Below are positions 1 through 7,264 of a stretch of DNA of 22,011 bases, one piece after another. The first letter of the stretch is position 1. Every line of letters starts with the position of its first letter. Source of the DNA: Gammaproteobacteria bacterium (GTDB lineage Bacteria; Pseudomonadota; Gammaproteobacteria; Eutrophobiales; Eutrophobiaceae); the NCBI GenBank assembly GCA_014239225.1, contig JAAZZI010000004.1, positions 1-22,011 of the forward strand. The letters are read 5' to 3'. The position numbers and the translations under genes are program-made. The notes beneath the pieces are model-generated. The model saw only the letters and a program-made list of their open reading frames with translations. It was not told where the DNA came from and made no database searches.

Positions 1-66
1 ATTTATATTGGCAAATTTGAGATGTGCTCCGCCAATATCCCATCCTATAAAATTAGATATATTCAT
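1..66 (-). CDS. MfnF-like hydantoinase/oxoprolinase-fold protein, N-terminus only (runs off window)
   Basis: Only the first 22 codons are in the window, reading on the minus strand from an ATG at 66. The peptide contains GWDIGGAHLK, which I recognise as the N-terminal nucleotide-binding motif of the 'H4MPT-linked C1 transfer pathway' family related to archaeal MfnF, an enzyme of methylofuran assembly. The start lies 7 bases after the stop of the ATP-grasp gene upstream on the same strand, so the two are probably co-transcribed. Family knowledge links these proteins to methylotroph C1 cofactor synthesis. The exact role in bacteria is inferred, and the rest of the protein is not visible. Confidence 0.6.
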   Translation of the reverse strand, partial: MNISNFIGWDIGGAHLKFANIN

Positions 67-73
67 TTTTCTA

Positions 74-1051
74 TTAAAATTTTAATTTTATTGGTATTGC
101 TTTTTTTAAATTAATATCTTGTATTTCTTGTCTTAAAAATGTATTCAACATCTTTTCGGTTATATTAATTCCTAATGACGCTGAAATTCCTGCATAAGAT
201 GTTGTAAATCTAGGATTTATATCTATTACAAAAAATTTATTATTAGATCTAATCAGATCAATACCTATATACCCGGAAAAACCAGGTATTGCTGGTACGA
301 TGCTTTCAGCTAACTCTCTCATTTGATCCTTATATAATAAAAATTCATTGACACCAATACCTGTTAAGCTAATTAAATTGTTCTTTAATGTTATTTCTTG
401 CTTATTACACGAAAGAAGTTGTATATTTTTATTATATACAAATAAAGACATACTCATATGTTCTCCTTCAATAAAAGGCTGAATTATATAATTATCATTT
501 TCTTTTATTGTCATATTCTCTCGTAACGCAAGCCTATCAGAAACATAAATACAATTTTCTGCGCCTACACCATCATCCGGTTTTATTATCCATCCAGACT
601 TACTATCAGGAATTACATCTTTGAGTAATTTTGTGTCAGGTGTACAAATGTTTGCATTTTCTAAAATATTACACGTTATTAATTTGCTTGCTGTGGTATG
701 TACTGCATTTAAATCAGAGCCAATAAATATACTGGCATTTTGCATAAATAAATCTGTTAAATTATAAAGACAATTCTCTGTTTCAGGAGCAATCAACCAG
801 CAAATATCGGATTTTCGGACAAGTTCTGGAAGTATTTTTTTAAACGGTGTGTTGATAGTATGTTCAGTAACATCACGGCCAAATGAATCAACTCTACTAT
901 CTCTTGTAATAGTAATTTTATAATGACCGCATGCGATAAGTTCTTTTAGCAACGTTTGAACCATCATTCTTGCTTCTAGTACTAAGGAATCGGATAATGT
1001 TTGTCCGATTAACCCGCCGCCTGTGATAAACTCAAATAAAAAATGCTTCAT
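74..1051 (-). CDS. ATP-grasp ligase of the C1-cofactor cluster (MfnD-like)
   Basis: A 325-residue ATP-grasp protein. Visible family landmarks are the N-terminal FEFITGGGL (about 6-14), the ATP-binding loop KPDDGVGAEN (157-166), QPFIEGEHMS (191-200), GYIGIDLI (260-267) and the metal-binding IDINPRFTTSYAG (276-288). Archaeal MfnD, an ATP-grasp enzyme, joins glutamate to tyramine in methylofuran synthesis, and methylotroph methylofuran carries tyrosine and glutamates. A glutamate-ligase step on the methylofuran side chain is therefore a reasonable inference, supported by the MfnF-like gene immediately downstream. The substrate cannot be read from sequence. The ATG start lies only 8 bases from the divergent HisA-like start and has no clear Shine-Dalgarno. 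The gene is markedly more AT-rich than the metabolic genes further right. Confidence 0.75.
   Translation of the reverse strand: MKHFLFEFITGGGLIGQTLSDSLVLEARMMVQTLLKELIACGHYKITITRDSRVDSFGRDVTEHTINTPFKKILPELVRKSDICWLIAPETENCLYNLTDLFMQNASIFIGSDLNAVHTTASKLITCNILENANICTPDTKLLKDVIPDSKSGWIIKPDDGVGAENCIYVSDRLALRENMTIKENDNYIIQPFIEGEHMSMSLFVYNKNIQLLSCNKQEITLKNNLISLTGIGVNEFLLYKDQMRELAESIVPAIPGFSGYIGIDLIRSNNKFFVIDINPRFTTSYAGISASLGINITEKMLNTFLRQEIQDINLKKAIPIKLKF
1001..1030 (+). promoter_or_regulatory. Candidate sigma70-type promoter for the HisA-like gene
   Basis: TTGTCC (1001-1006) and GATAAA (1025-1030), preceded by TG, are 18 bases apart and lie 30 bases before the HisA-like ATG, inside the 5' coding part of the divergent ATP-grasp gene. 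Because the divergent starts are only 8 bases apart, a plus-strand promoter must lie in this coding region. The match to consensus is modest. Confidence 0.3.
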
Positions 1052-1059
1052 AGGTAAAA

Positions 1060-1764
1060 ATGTTAATAATTCCTGTAATAGATCTTAGTCAAGGTATAGT
1101 TGTTCACGCTATTTGTGGTAAACGTAAATCATATCAGCCAATTACATCTGCAATATCAAGCAATTGTAAACTAGAATCAATTTTGTCTGCTTTTTTTAAA
1201 TTATATCCTTTTAAAATTATTTATATTGCTGATCTCGATGCCATTCAAGGAAATGGAAATCAATCAAAATTAATAAATAAATTCGCCTTAAAATATAAAG
1301 AATGTGAATTCTGGGTAGACGCTGGAATCCACCAAATATTAACCAGAAAATCAGATAAAACGAATAAAAACATAAAATTTATTTTAGGCTCTGAAAATAA
1401 TATTGCATTACATGACTATGAAAAAATAATAATGAGTAATCCGGATATATTATTATCACTAGATTTTAATGAAAATGGATTAATTAATAATTCTTATCTA
1501 CTCAATAATTCGTCTATTTGGCCAAAAAAAGTGATAGTGATGATGCTGCATAGAGTTGGCTCAAATAATGGTGTCGATATAAAATATCTTAAAGATATTA
1601 CAGGTCTTAATAAAAATTCTGAAATTTATCTTGCAGGAGGCATAAAAAATTCTAATGATATTAAAAGTCTAAATTCGAAAAATATTAAAGGATGTTTAAT
1701 TGCTACTGCTCTACATCAACAAAAAATTACTAAAAAAGAATTAAATTTATTTTTTAACGGGTAA
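1060..1764 (+). CDS. HisA/HisF-related TIM-barrel protein of the H4MPT gene cluster
   Basis: A 234-residue protein with the HisA-type half-barrel pattern: IPVIDL (4-9, with the conserved Asp8), ADLDAIQG (57-64), WVDAG (85-89), SLDF (133-136), the phosphate-loop motif LAGGIKN (191-197) and CLIATALH (212-219). It resembles the HisA/HisF-related family that accompanies H4MPT and methylofuran genes in methylotrophs and methanogens, rather than histidine-pathway HisA: no other his gene is nearby, and residues 15-30 (HAICGKRKSYQPIT) follow the cofactor-cluster version. Its reaction is unknown to me, though a phosphosugar or furan-precursor step is conceivable. It is the only plus-strand gene in this block and is very AT-rich. 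A weak AGG precedes the ATG, and the gene ends against the fae terminator. Confidence 0.7.
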   Translation: MLIIPVIDLSQGIVVHAICGKRKSYQPITSAISSNCKLESILSAFFKLYPFKIIYIADLDAIQGNGNQSKLINKFALKYKECEFWVDAGIHQILTRKSDKTNKNIKFILGSENNIALHDYEKIIMSNPDILLSLDFNENGLINNSYLLNNSSIWPKKVIVMMLHRVGSNNGVDIKYLKDITGLNKNSEIYLAGGIKNSNDIKSLNSKNIKGCLIATALHQQKITKKELNLFFNG

Positions 1765-1791
1765 AAAAAATGCCTCGATATCCGAGGCATT
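1763..1791 (-). terminator. Rho-independent terminator of fae
   Basis: A perfect 9-bp stem (1769-1777 with 1783-1791) and a 5-base loop are followed on the minus strand by eight consecutive U residues (1763-1770, the first two also in the stem). It lies about 50 bases beyond the fae stop. Read on the plus strand the same stem lacks a U-tract, so it serves mainly the minus-strand transcript. Confidence 0.9.
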
Positions 1792-1798
1792 AATTTGA

Positions 1799-1837
1799 TT
1801 GCTGAATCTATATTCAGCTTCAGCAGACACTTTTTTT
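1799..1837 (+). terminator. Candidate terminator of the HisA-like gene
   Basis: TGCTGAA (1800-1806) pairs with TTCAGCA (1819-1825), followed five bases later by seven T residues (1831-1837). An alternative stem, GCTGAAT with ATTCAGC (1801-1818), uses the same left arm. The T-run is a little far from the stem, so this is a weaker call than the terminator on the other strand. Confidence 0.4.
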
Positions 1838-1839
1838 AA

Positions 1840-2352
1840 TTAATCATGTGCTGCATATGGATGTGATGCTGAACCTTTCTGGCTAACAACTTCAGCAGCC
1901 TTTGGTTCACGAGCTATGGCTCGTTGAACACATTCCTTCACTGCTTGATAATTGTAATCCTGAATCTTGGTATCATCTTCAGCAAGCCAATGAATGAAAA
2001 CACCAACCGAAATAAAGATATCGTCAGCTTCATTCGCAGGAATTGTACCGTCTTCTACGCAATCCATAATCGCCATAGATACGGCACGCTGTGCTGGACC
2101 AAACATTTGAACAGCCTGCTTAGACCCTTTTATCGTTACTTTATTAAAAAGTATTGTGTTTGGTTTGCATGCTAGATTTGGTGCGACAACTGCCAATAAA
2201 GATGTAAAACCATCTTTGTTGTTTGTTAATGCATTACAAAATGCTGATTCAGCTGCGCTGCCACGTGGACCCATAATCAAATCAACGTGAGCAACTTCAT
2301 TCCCATCACCCACCAATGATTCACCTACTAATACTCTGTCAATGACCGCCAT
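1840..2352 (-). CDS. fae: Formaldehyde-activating enzyme (5,6,7,8-tetrahydromethanopterin hydro-lyase)
   Basis: Fae catalyses condensation of formaldehyde with H4MPT to methylene-H4MPT in the cytoplasm, the entry step of H4MPT-linked formaldehyde oxidation. Starting at the ATG at 2352 the protein is 170 residues, the usual Fae length, and places the catalytic histidine at position 22 (EVAHVDLIMGPRG). Other hallmarks are GFTSLLAVVAPNL, KPNTILFNKVTI and VQMFGPAQRAV. A strong Shine-Dalgarno (AGGAGGAG) sits just upstream. The frame is open 18 codons further, adding MAEMSILGKLFGFLGG-like residues that are not part of normal Fae, so I reject that start. It follows the CitG-like gene after 160 bases holding a folded leader, and ends at a strong terminator, suggesting separately tuned, high expression. 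Confidence 0.95.
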   Translation of the reverse strand: MAVIDRVLVGESLVGDGNEVAHVDLIMGPRGSAAESAFCNALTNNKDGFTSLLAVVAPNLACKPNTILFNKVTIKGSKQAVQMFGPAQRAVSMAIMDCVEDGTIPANEADDIFISVGVFIHWLAEDDTKIQDYNYQAVKECVQRAIAREPKAAEVVSQKGSASHPYAAHD

Positions 2353-2433
2353 CTTGTCTCCTCCTAAAAAGCCAAAGAGTTTTCCTAATATCGACATTTC
2401 TGCCACCCTGTGTTTGCTAAGGTTAATTTCTAA

Positions 2434-2454
2434 AGGGAGAGTTGCCTCAACCCT
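2434..2454 (-). promoter_or_regulatory. Folded element in the fae leader (GNRA-capped hairpin)
   Basis: Read on the minus strand, AGGG-TT-GAG, a GCAA tetraloop, then CTC-T-CCCT form a hairpin of about seven pairs with a small internal loop, about 80 bases before the fae ATG. It lies in the 160-base gap between the CitG-like stop and fae. It has no U-tract directly after it. It could stabilise the mRNA or regulate fae; I recognise no known riboswitch class. Confidence 0.4.
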
Positions 2455-2512
2455 GCTCTAAATACCGCTGAGAGACTAAATAAATCTCATCAACTGCATA
2501 CTATATAGCCTC

Positions 2513-3352
2513 TTAGTTAATTAAGCTGTACACCAAGAGACTTGCTGCTGTTAAATCAGCACTTGTGCCTGGATTATAGTTTCTTGCCTTAAGTTCCCTA
2601 TCAAAACCCCGCAAAAGCTCTACTGACGCTTCGGGGTCTGTAGAATTATTAAATTTTTCAACAATAATCCCGCTTTTTATTTTTATCTGTTCGGCTATCT
2701 CACTTCCATACTTCCTCTCAATATGAGAGTCCTTAATTGACGCCATAAAAGTCAAATAACACGAAACTGTTGACCATTTTACACTATTCCAGCGTTTGTC
2801 AAAGTCTTTAATGGCTGGAAAACCTAGCTTAAATACCTCACTAAAGTTGTTTGAGTATTGTAATGCAACAGAATCCCTATCGCTCGCAAGCTGCATCGCA
2901 TATAGCAATGAACAATCAGGTTTATTGGTTACGTCCTGCTCCTCTGTTTTTCCCAAACCTCCAGGTTTAGCTATAAAAATTGCCTCAAATACATGATTAG
3001 CATCATTTTTAGTTAATGAAGTTAAAGTAATTTCGAGATTTTTCTTTAATTTCTCGATACTTTCAAAACCTAATTCTGCCGCCATAATAATTGGGGTAAA
3101 AAGCAGTAACATCCCTAAATTTGTATTACAGGAAACAGATTTCTTTGTTGCTTTGACGCCATTTAGAATTCGCACGCCTAAACTACGGTTTTTTTCGCAT
3201 AATAGTGGAGTTGCAACCTCTGCACTAATAAGAAAATCTTCGGCAGTCATATTATGCCCATCAGCATAAGAACTAACGTTACCTGGTTTAAATGCTTCAA
3301 TTTCCCCGATAAAACTTGCCATTACAACACTTTCGATCGTTTTTTTGCTCAT
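2513..3352 (-). CDS. CitG/MdcB-like (triphosphoribosyl-dephospho-CoA synthase family) protein of the H4MPT cluster
   Basis: A 279-residue protein with the CitG-family signature FKPGNVSSYADGHNMT (21-36), NTNLGMLLLFTPIIMA (76-91), PGGLGKTEEQDV (130-141) and the C-terminal GTSADLTAASLLVYSL. CitG and MdcB transfer a triphosphoribosyl group from ATP to dephospho-CoA, but no citrate or malonate lyase genes are present. Members of this family instead sit between mch and fae in methylotroph H4MPT clusters, where I recall them as 'orf7'. A phosphoribosyl-type transfer in H4MPT synthesis is an attractive but unproven inference. The ATG start lies 3 bases after the stop of the RimK-like gene, so translation is probably coupled. 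Confidence 0.8.
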   Translation of the reverse strand: MSKKTIESVVMASFIGEIEAFKPGNVSSYADGHNMTAEDFLISAEVATPLLCEKNRSLGVRILNGVKATKKSVSCNTNLGMLLLFTPIIMAAELGFESIEKLKKNLEITLTSLTKNDANHVFEAIFIAKPGGLGKTEEQDVTNKPDCSLLYAMQLASDRDSVALQYSNNFSEVFKLGFPAIKDFDKRWNSVKWSTVSCYLTFMASIKDSHIERKYGSEIAEQIKIKSGIIVEKFNNSTDPEASVELLRGFDRELKARNYNPGTSADLTAASLLVYSLIN

Positions 3353-3355
3353 AAT

Positions 3356-4279
3356 TTAATTTGAACAGGCTAGCAGAGAATTATTCTTGGCAATATTTTT
3401 AATAAATGACTCAACTAGACAATCAGCAATATTAAAACTCACTACCTTCTGCAAACCATACCAGGCAGGAATACTATTTACCTCTATAATATAAAACGAA
3501 CCATCCTTATCTTGGATAAGATCAACGCCAGCATAGTCAATATCGAGAACTTTACATGCCGCCTCACTGAGAGAAGTTAAATCTTGATTAAGTTCTAAAA
3601 ATTCACAATTAGCGCCTTGCGCACGATTTGTAATCCAACTTTTACCGCGTCTTGTCATTGCTGCCTTTGCGATTCCATCAACCACGAGAACGCGTATATC
3701 AGTAAAATCATTGTTTTTACGTTCAATAAATTCTTGTAAGTAATAAATACCCGCAAATTTCTCATCATGTACAAGACCAGTTGCTTTATCGATCAGATGT
3801 ATACCAATACCTTGCGAGCCAAATAATGGTTTGAGTACTAATTTTTTACTATTACTAGATTCATTTTCCAAGATTTCATTTGCGCGTTTTGTTGTTTCAC
3901 AAATCCATGTTTTTGGAGTGGGTAAACCTGATCGGCCTAACAAAAGACTTGTTAGTGGTTTATCAACAGTCCGCTCGATTGCTTTTGGTGAATTATAAAT
4001 AGCAATTCCTAAGTCCTGTAGTGCATGCAATACATCAAGTCGAAAAATAACCTGTTCTAAGCTACCCCCCGGAATTCCTCGAACGAATATACCCAAAGGA
4101 AGATTTTCAAATCCTGGCAGCTTAATATCACAAGCATCTTCAGTTATTTCTATTAAACAATCAGACAGTGATAAGTAACAGCCCTCCAACCCTCGATCTT
4201 TAAGGGAAGCGGTTAGTTGTTTACCATGCCAGCCAGGGTCATCGGTAATTATTGCGACTTTTCTAGAAATATCATCCAC
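3356..4279 (-). CDS. RimK-like ATP-grasp ligase of the H4MPT cluster
   Basis: A 307-residue ATP-grasp protein. Motifs in order: NSPKAIERTVDK (96-107), the ATP loop LVLKPLFGSQGIGI (147-160), LQEFIER (181-187), DYAGVDL (248-254) and the metal-binding IIEVNSIPAW (264-273). These match the RimK family, which adds amino acids (often glutamate) to cofactors or proteins and includes the archaeal ligase MptN that adds glutamate to tetrahydromethanopterin. Placement directly between mch and the CitG-like gene matches the gene I recall as 'orf5' of methylotrophs. The precise substrate is inferred, not shown. The start is a GTG 5 bases after the mch stop, with no in-frame ATG nearby and only a weak ribosome-binding site, suggesting coupling to mch translation. 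Confidence 0.8.
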   Translation of the reverse strand: MDDISRKVAIITDDPGWHGKQLTASLKDRGLEGCYLSLSDCLIEITEDACDIKLPGFENLPLGIFVRGIPGGSLEQVIFRLDVLHALQDLGIAIYNSPKAIERTVDKPLTSLLLGRSGLPTPKTWICETTKRANEILENESSNSKKLVLKPLFGSQGIGIHLIDKATGLVHDEKFAGIYYLQEFIERKNNDFTDIRVLVVDGIAKAAMTRRGKSWITNRAQGANCEFLELNQDLTSLSEAACKVLDIDYAGVDLIQDKDGSFYIIEVNSIPAWYGLQKVVSFNIADCLVESFIKNIAKNNSLLACSN

Positions 4280-4284
4280 AAGTT

Positions 4285-5256
4285 CTAATTAAATGATTTA
4301 TCTAATAGATCAAGATCTATTTTACCAGCATGAAATGTATGTCCTGTTATTAAAGAAGTTACCGCAACACAAGCCGGACTAAATAACATAGGATCAATCT
4401 TATAAAAGTCATATTCAACGTCTTTGAATATTTCGCCGAAGGGTTTGCCGTAATCTTTAGAGGCACTACTTGGTAAGGCGTTAGCAAGCTCTTGTGTATC
4501 CTCATCATTTGCTTCAACAAATAATTGAATTTGACCTGCAAATAATATTGCGTCATTACTGCGACTCATCGCAGTTAAAAAATCATGCGACGGTGGGCAT
4601 AAAGGTGCGCTTCCAGCGCCATCAATAATTTTATCTAATGGAAAATGTAATGCATGCGCTTTATGTAATGATGTTTCTAGAACTCGACTAACAATTTGAA
4701 CAGCGCCGGCTAAGCTCGATGTTGGAGTAAGAATAATCGTTAGTTTCTTATTTGTTATGCCACACATTTCAGCTATCTTCGTGGTCACTTCAATTGGCGG
4801 CACTTTATCAACTTCGACAACTATACATGTGCTCTCAGCTGAATCTCGGTATCCAAGTTCATCAAACAAAGGCTCATTACTACCTAATGCTCGAGCAGGC
4901 CCAGAACCCAATGCATTAAATGCCTGTTTTCCTTTCCCATAATTTAGACTCCATCCCGCATATTGACTTGCAAGACACGCTAAGACTGGGTTAGAACTAT
5001 ACACATCTATATGCCATGACCAATGACGAAAATTTGTCGATGCACGTAATTTAACAGTCCCAAGACCACCCATACATATCTCCGCAATTAACCGTCCTGC
5101 CTCAATACCGCCTTTTGTATTAATACCTGCATCAATTACACAAACGCCATCATCAAGATTTGATACTGCCAATCGTAATGATTTTGCATTTGCGATTAGA
5201 TTTTCAACTAATGGTGCTGTTAATTTATTAAGACTTGGATTTAAATGTTGGCTCAC
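4285..5256 (-). CDS. mch: Methenyltetrahydromethanopterin cyclohydrolase
   Basis: Mch reversibly hydrolyses methenyl-H4MPT to formyl-H4MPT in the cytoplasm, two steps after Fae in formaldehyde oxidation. The 323-residue length fits the family. Recognisable segments are DGVCVIDAGINTKGGIEAGRL (about 36-56), AEICMGGLGTV (58-68), APLCPPSHDFLTAM and the C-terminal GEIFKDVEYDFYKIDPMLFSPA. The start is GTG with GAGGGA about 8 bases upstream, which fixes it. It is followed on the same strand by the RimK-like, CitG-like and fae genes. The methylene-H4MPT dehydrogenase and formyltransferase genes expected in this pathway are not in this window. No key segment looks damaged, in contrast to the gene just upstream. 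Confidence 0.95.
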   Translation of the reverse strand: MSQHLNPSLNKLTAPLVENLIANAKSLRLAVSNLDDGVCVIDAGINTKGGIEAGRLIAEICMGGLGTVKLRASTNFRHWSWHIDVYSSNPVLACLASQYAGWSLNYGKGKQAFNALGSGPARALGSNEPLFDELGYRDSAESTCIVVEVDKVPPIEVTTKIAEMCGITNKKLTIILTPTSSLAGAVQIVSRVLETSLHKAHALHFPLDKIIDGAGSAPLCPPSHDFLTAMSRSNDAILFAGQIQLFVEANDEDTQELANALPSSASKDYGKPFGEIFKDVEYDFYKIDPMLFSPACVAVTSLITGHTFHAGKIDLDLLDKSFN

Positions 5257-5301
5257 CTAATTTCCCTCAAAAATTAAATTTAATTAATATTACATCCTAT
5301 T

Positions 5302-6210
5302 CTATATTGATTTCACAAAGAGTTCGATTTCCTCTAAACGTTTATATAGAATATTTTCAACTTGAGTTTCTGAATCGCCTTCAGCAAATATACTACATAT
5401 TGGATTTTTAACAGATATTGTTTGTCTGCTTGACGGTCTGTCTTTAACCCATTCCGGCCAATTAAGTTCTTCATAAATTATTGTATCTTCCTTTGCATAA
5501 TAAATTACATGTCCCCTCGAGTACTTATCATTATCAGAACGATAATGGATTAAATCTCCCTGAAAACAAGCAAGGTGTGCTGGAAATAAAGACTGCTTAG
5601 ATTCATGCAGCTCAAATGTTGATGGTGGGCGTGGATTCACATCAATCACAAAAATAACACCATACTCATCGATAATAAAATCAATACCACATAGACCAAC
5701 CAAACTTATTTTTTTTGTTATTTTATTGATAATTGCATTAACTTTATCAATATCTTTTTGATTTTTTGAAATAATACTAATAGCACCTTCGTACAAAAAC
5801 GGCTGATCAGAAAACTGGTTTGACTTTAAATGTTGATTTAGCCCAATTAGTGTTGCTCTATCTCTATTTGCTAAAAAGACAGCGCTAAAAACATTGCCTT
5901 TAATAAATTCCTGATAATAAAAATTTTTATTTGCTAAAGGTTGTGTATTTGACAATCGAGATTTTCTTTGAACATGCCCGCCCCCCATTCCTCCAATCTC
6001 TTTTTGCAGAAATGTCCTATTATCATCGCATTCGTTTTGCTGAAAAGTTGTAAATGGATAGCGAATAAATTCCTCATTTAATAATTTTTCCAAAGATTTT
6101 GGGTGCTTAACAGTATTGATTATTTCGGCGCTATTACTTAATACAGAGGCATATTTGTTAATATGATTAATTTGTTCTGGATTTATTTCAAAGCCAGAAC
6201 CAACAACAAC
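5302..6210 (-). pseudogene. ATP-grasp protein of the H4MPT cluster (OrfY-like), 5'-truncated
   Basis: The C-terminal three quarters of an ATP-grasp protein: VVVGSGFE then INPEQINHINKY (codons downward from 6210), the ATP loop QKEIGGMGGGHVQ, VGLCGIDFI and VIDVNPRPPSTFELHE. These match the ATP-grasp protein that neighbours mch in methylotrophs (recalled as OrfY). The normal N-terminal domain, some 70-80 residues before VVVGSGFE, is missing. The frame instead continues upstream into a fragment resembling another protein (6211-6321) and hits a stop at 6322-6324. The only usual start codon in the whole open stretch is a TTG at 6093 with no Shine-Dalgarno, giving 263 residues. I read this as a truncated, probably inactive gene, though weak TTG-initiated expression of a shortened protein is possible. 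It lies 45 bases before mch. Confidence 0.65.
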
Positions 6211-6321
6211 GATAGAATTTAAAAATTTTTGGTTTAAAGTTGAGGTACGTAATATATCTTTTAATAAAGTGCCTTTACCAGGACCTAATTCAACAAGATT
6301 GAATTTATTTTTAATTTTATT
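6211..6321 (-). pseudogene. Internal fragment of a MidA/NDUFAF7-type SAM-dependent methyltransferase
   Basis: About 37 codons on the minus strand encode FNLVELGPGKGTLLKDILR (6303-6247) and then TSTLNQKFLNSI. This is the SAM-binding glycine-rich motif and following helix of the MidA/NDUFAF7 family (typically LVELGPGRGTL..DILR). Nothing else of that roughly 350-residue enzyme is present on either side: upstream is a stop codon and the end of the asmA gene, and downstream the frame passes without a stop into the truncated ATP-grasp gene. There is no start codon. All three fragments point the same way, as expected if two deletions occurred in a row of same-strand genes. The family assignment rests on one strong motif. 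Confidence 0.6.
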
Positions 6322-6330
6322 TTACCCCCG

Positions 6331-7242
6331 TTAAATTTTACCATTGATAGAAATTTTTGCGGTAAATTCTGGAGTGCCTGATAATAAACTCGAGATCTTT
6401 GTTTGTCCTTTTATTTGAGTATCGAAAGCTGTTAAATCTAACGAATTAATCTCAGCTGTATCCTCATCAAAATTCATTTTAATTTCAGAGCTCAGTTTTA
6501 ACGAAGTTTTTCCACCAGGGATTTCCTTACCACTAACAACTGCCTCCAGTAACATCGGCTTTAATACTAAAATATCGCCATTGTCCTCATAGGAGACCGT
6601 GCCTTTAAACTGAATGGATGATGATACCGCTGGTTTTGAGGCTACAACCTTCGAAGAGGCAGTGATATCTATTGGTTCGCCTAGCTTTAATTCGCCGGTA
6701 TGAATATTTGTATTTGTAATATTGTATTCAACGCCCTGCTGCATGTCTCGCCAGCGGATATTTGCATCCTTTATATCAATACCGCCCAATATAAGTGCTG
6801 CAAATGGTAAATTCTGATTTGTATTTTGTTTTTTATTTTTAGAGTTTAGTAAATCATCCCAATTATTTACTCCCTTTGCATCTCTGACCAAATTTACTTT
6901 TGCACCATGCAAAACGAGGGTATCCATTTCTAATTCTTTTCTAAGGAGCGGCAATAATTTTGCACGAGCCTTTATAGTTTTTGTTTCCAAAAATGGTGTA
7001 TCGCCAAAATTGGCTGCATTACTTAAACTGATACCCTCAACATTAATACCTAACCAAGGGTAAAAAGTCAGATTAATATCGCCACTAATACTCAGGCTAC
7101 GCCCAGTCTGTTCATTTACTTTAGCAGCAATTGTGTCCTTATAATTATTCGGATCAAAATTTACTAATATGATTACAATGAGGCTAATCGAAATAATTAA
7201 AATAATACTAAAACCAATAACTAATTTAATTAGTAGTTTCAT
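6331..7242 (-). CDS. AsmA-family membrane-anchored protein, C-terminally truncated
   Basis: A 303-residue protein with an N-terminal membrane anchor (about 4-28, a run of Ile/Leu/Val/Ser), then the AsmA N-terminal domain: FDPNNYKDTIAAKVNEQTGR (29-48), SISGDINLTFYPWLGI and FLETKTIKARAKLLPLL. AsmA-like proteins sit in the inner membrane with a large periplasmic part and are linked to lipid transport and outer-membrane homeostasis. Family members are usually 600 residues or more; this one ends abruptly after GTPEFTAKISINGKI, just where the C-terminal beta-rich half should begin, and is followed at once by gene fragments. It is therefore probably broken or at least shortened. The ATG follows the argH stop by 22 bases, so it should be transcribed with argH. 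Confidence 0.75.
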   Translation of the reverse strand: MKLLIKLVIGFSIILIISISLIVIILVNFDPNNYKDTIAAKVNEQTGRSLSISGDINLTFYPWLGINVEGISLSNAANFGDTPFLETKTIKARAKLLPLLRKELEMDTLVLHGAKVNLVRDAKGVNNWDDLLNSKNKKQNTNQNLPFAALILGGIDIKDANIRWRDMQQGVEYNITNTNIHTGELKLGEPIDITASSKVVASKPAVSSSIQFKGTVSYEDNGDILVLKPMLLEAVVSGKEIPGGKTSLKLSSEIKMNFDEDTAEINSLDLTAFDTQIKGQTKISSLLSGTPEFTAKISINGKI

Positions 7243-7264
7243 TTAATGTTTACTCAGATTTATT

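Noticed and set aside
1060..1764. Histidine-pathway HisA
   Set aside because: There are no other his genes nearby, and the N-terminal segment and last phosphate loop follow the H4MPT-cluster HisA/HisF-related family rather than true HisA.
2353..2406. An 18-codon longer Fae starting further upstream
   Set aside because: The extension is not part of normal Fae, while the ATG at 2352 gives exactly 170 residues with His at position 22 and has a strong AGGAGGAG in front. It is kept only as a regulatory possibility.
2513..3352. True CitG of citrate lyase maturation
   Set aside because: No citrate or malonate lyase genes are present, and the gene sits between H4MPT genes at its usual methylotroph position.
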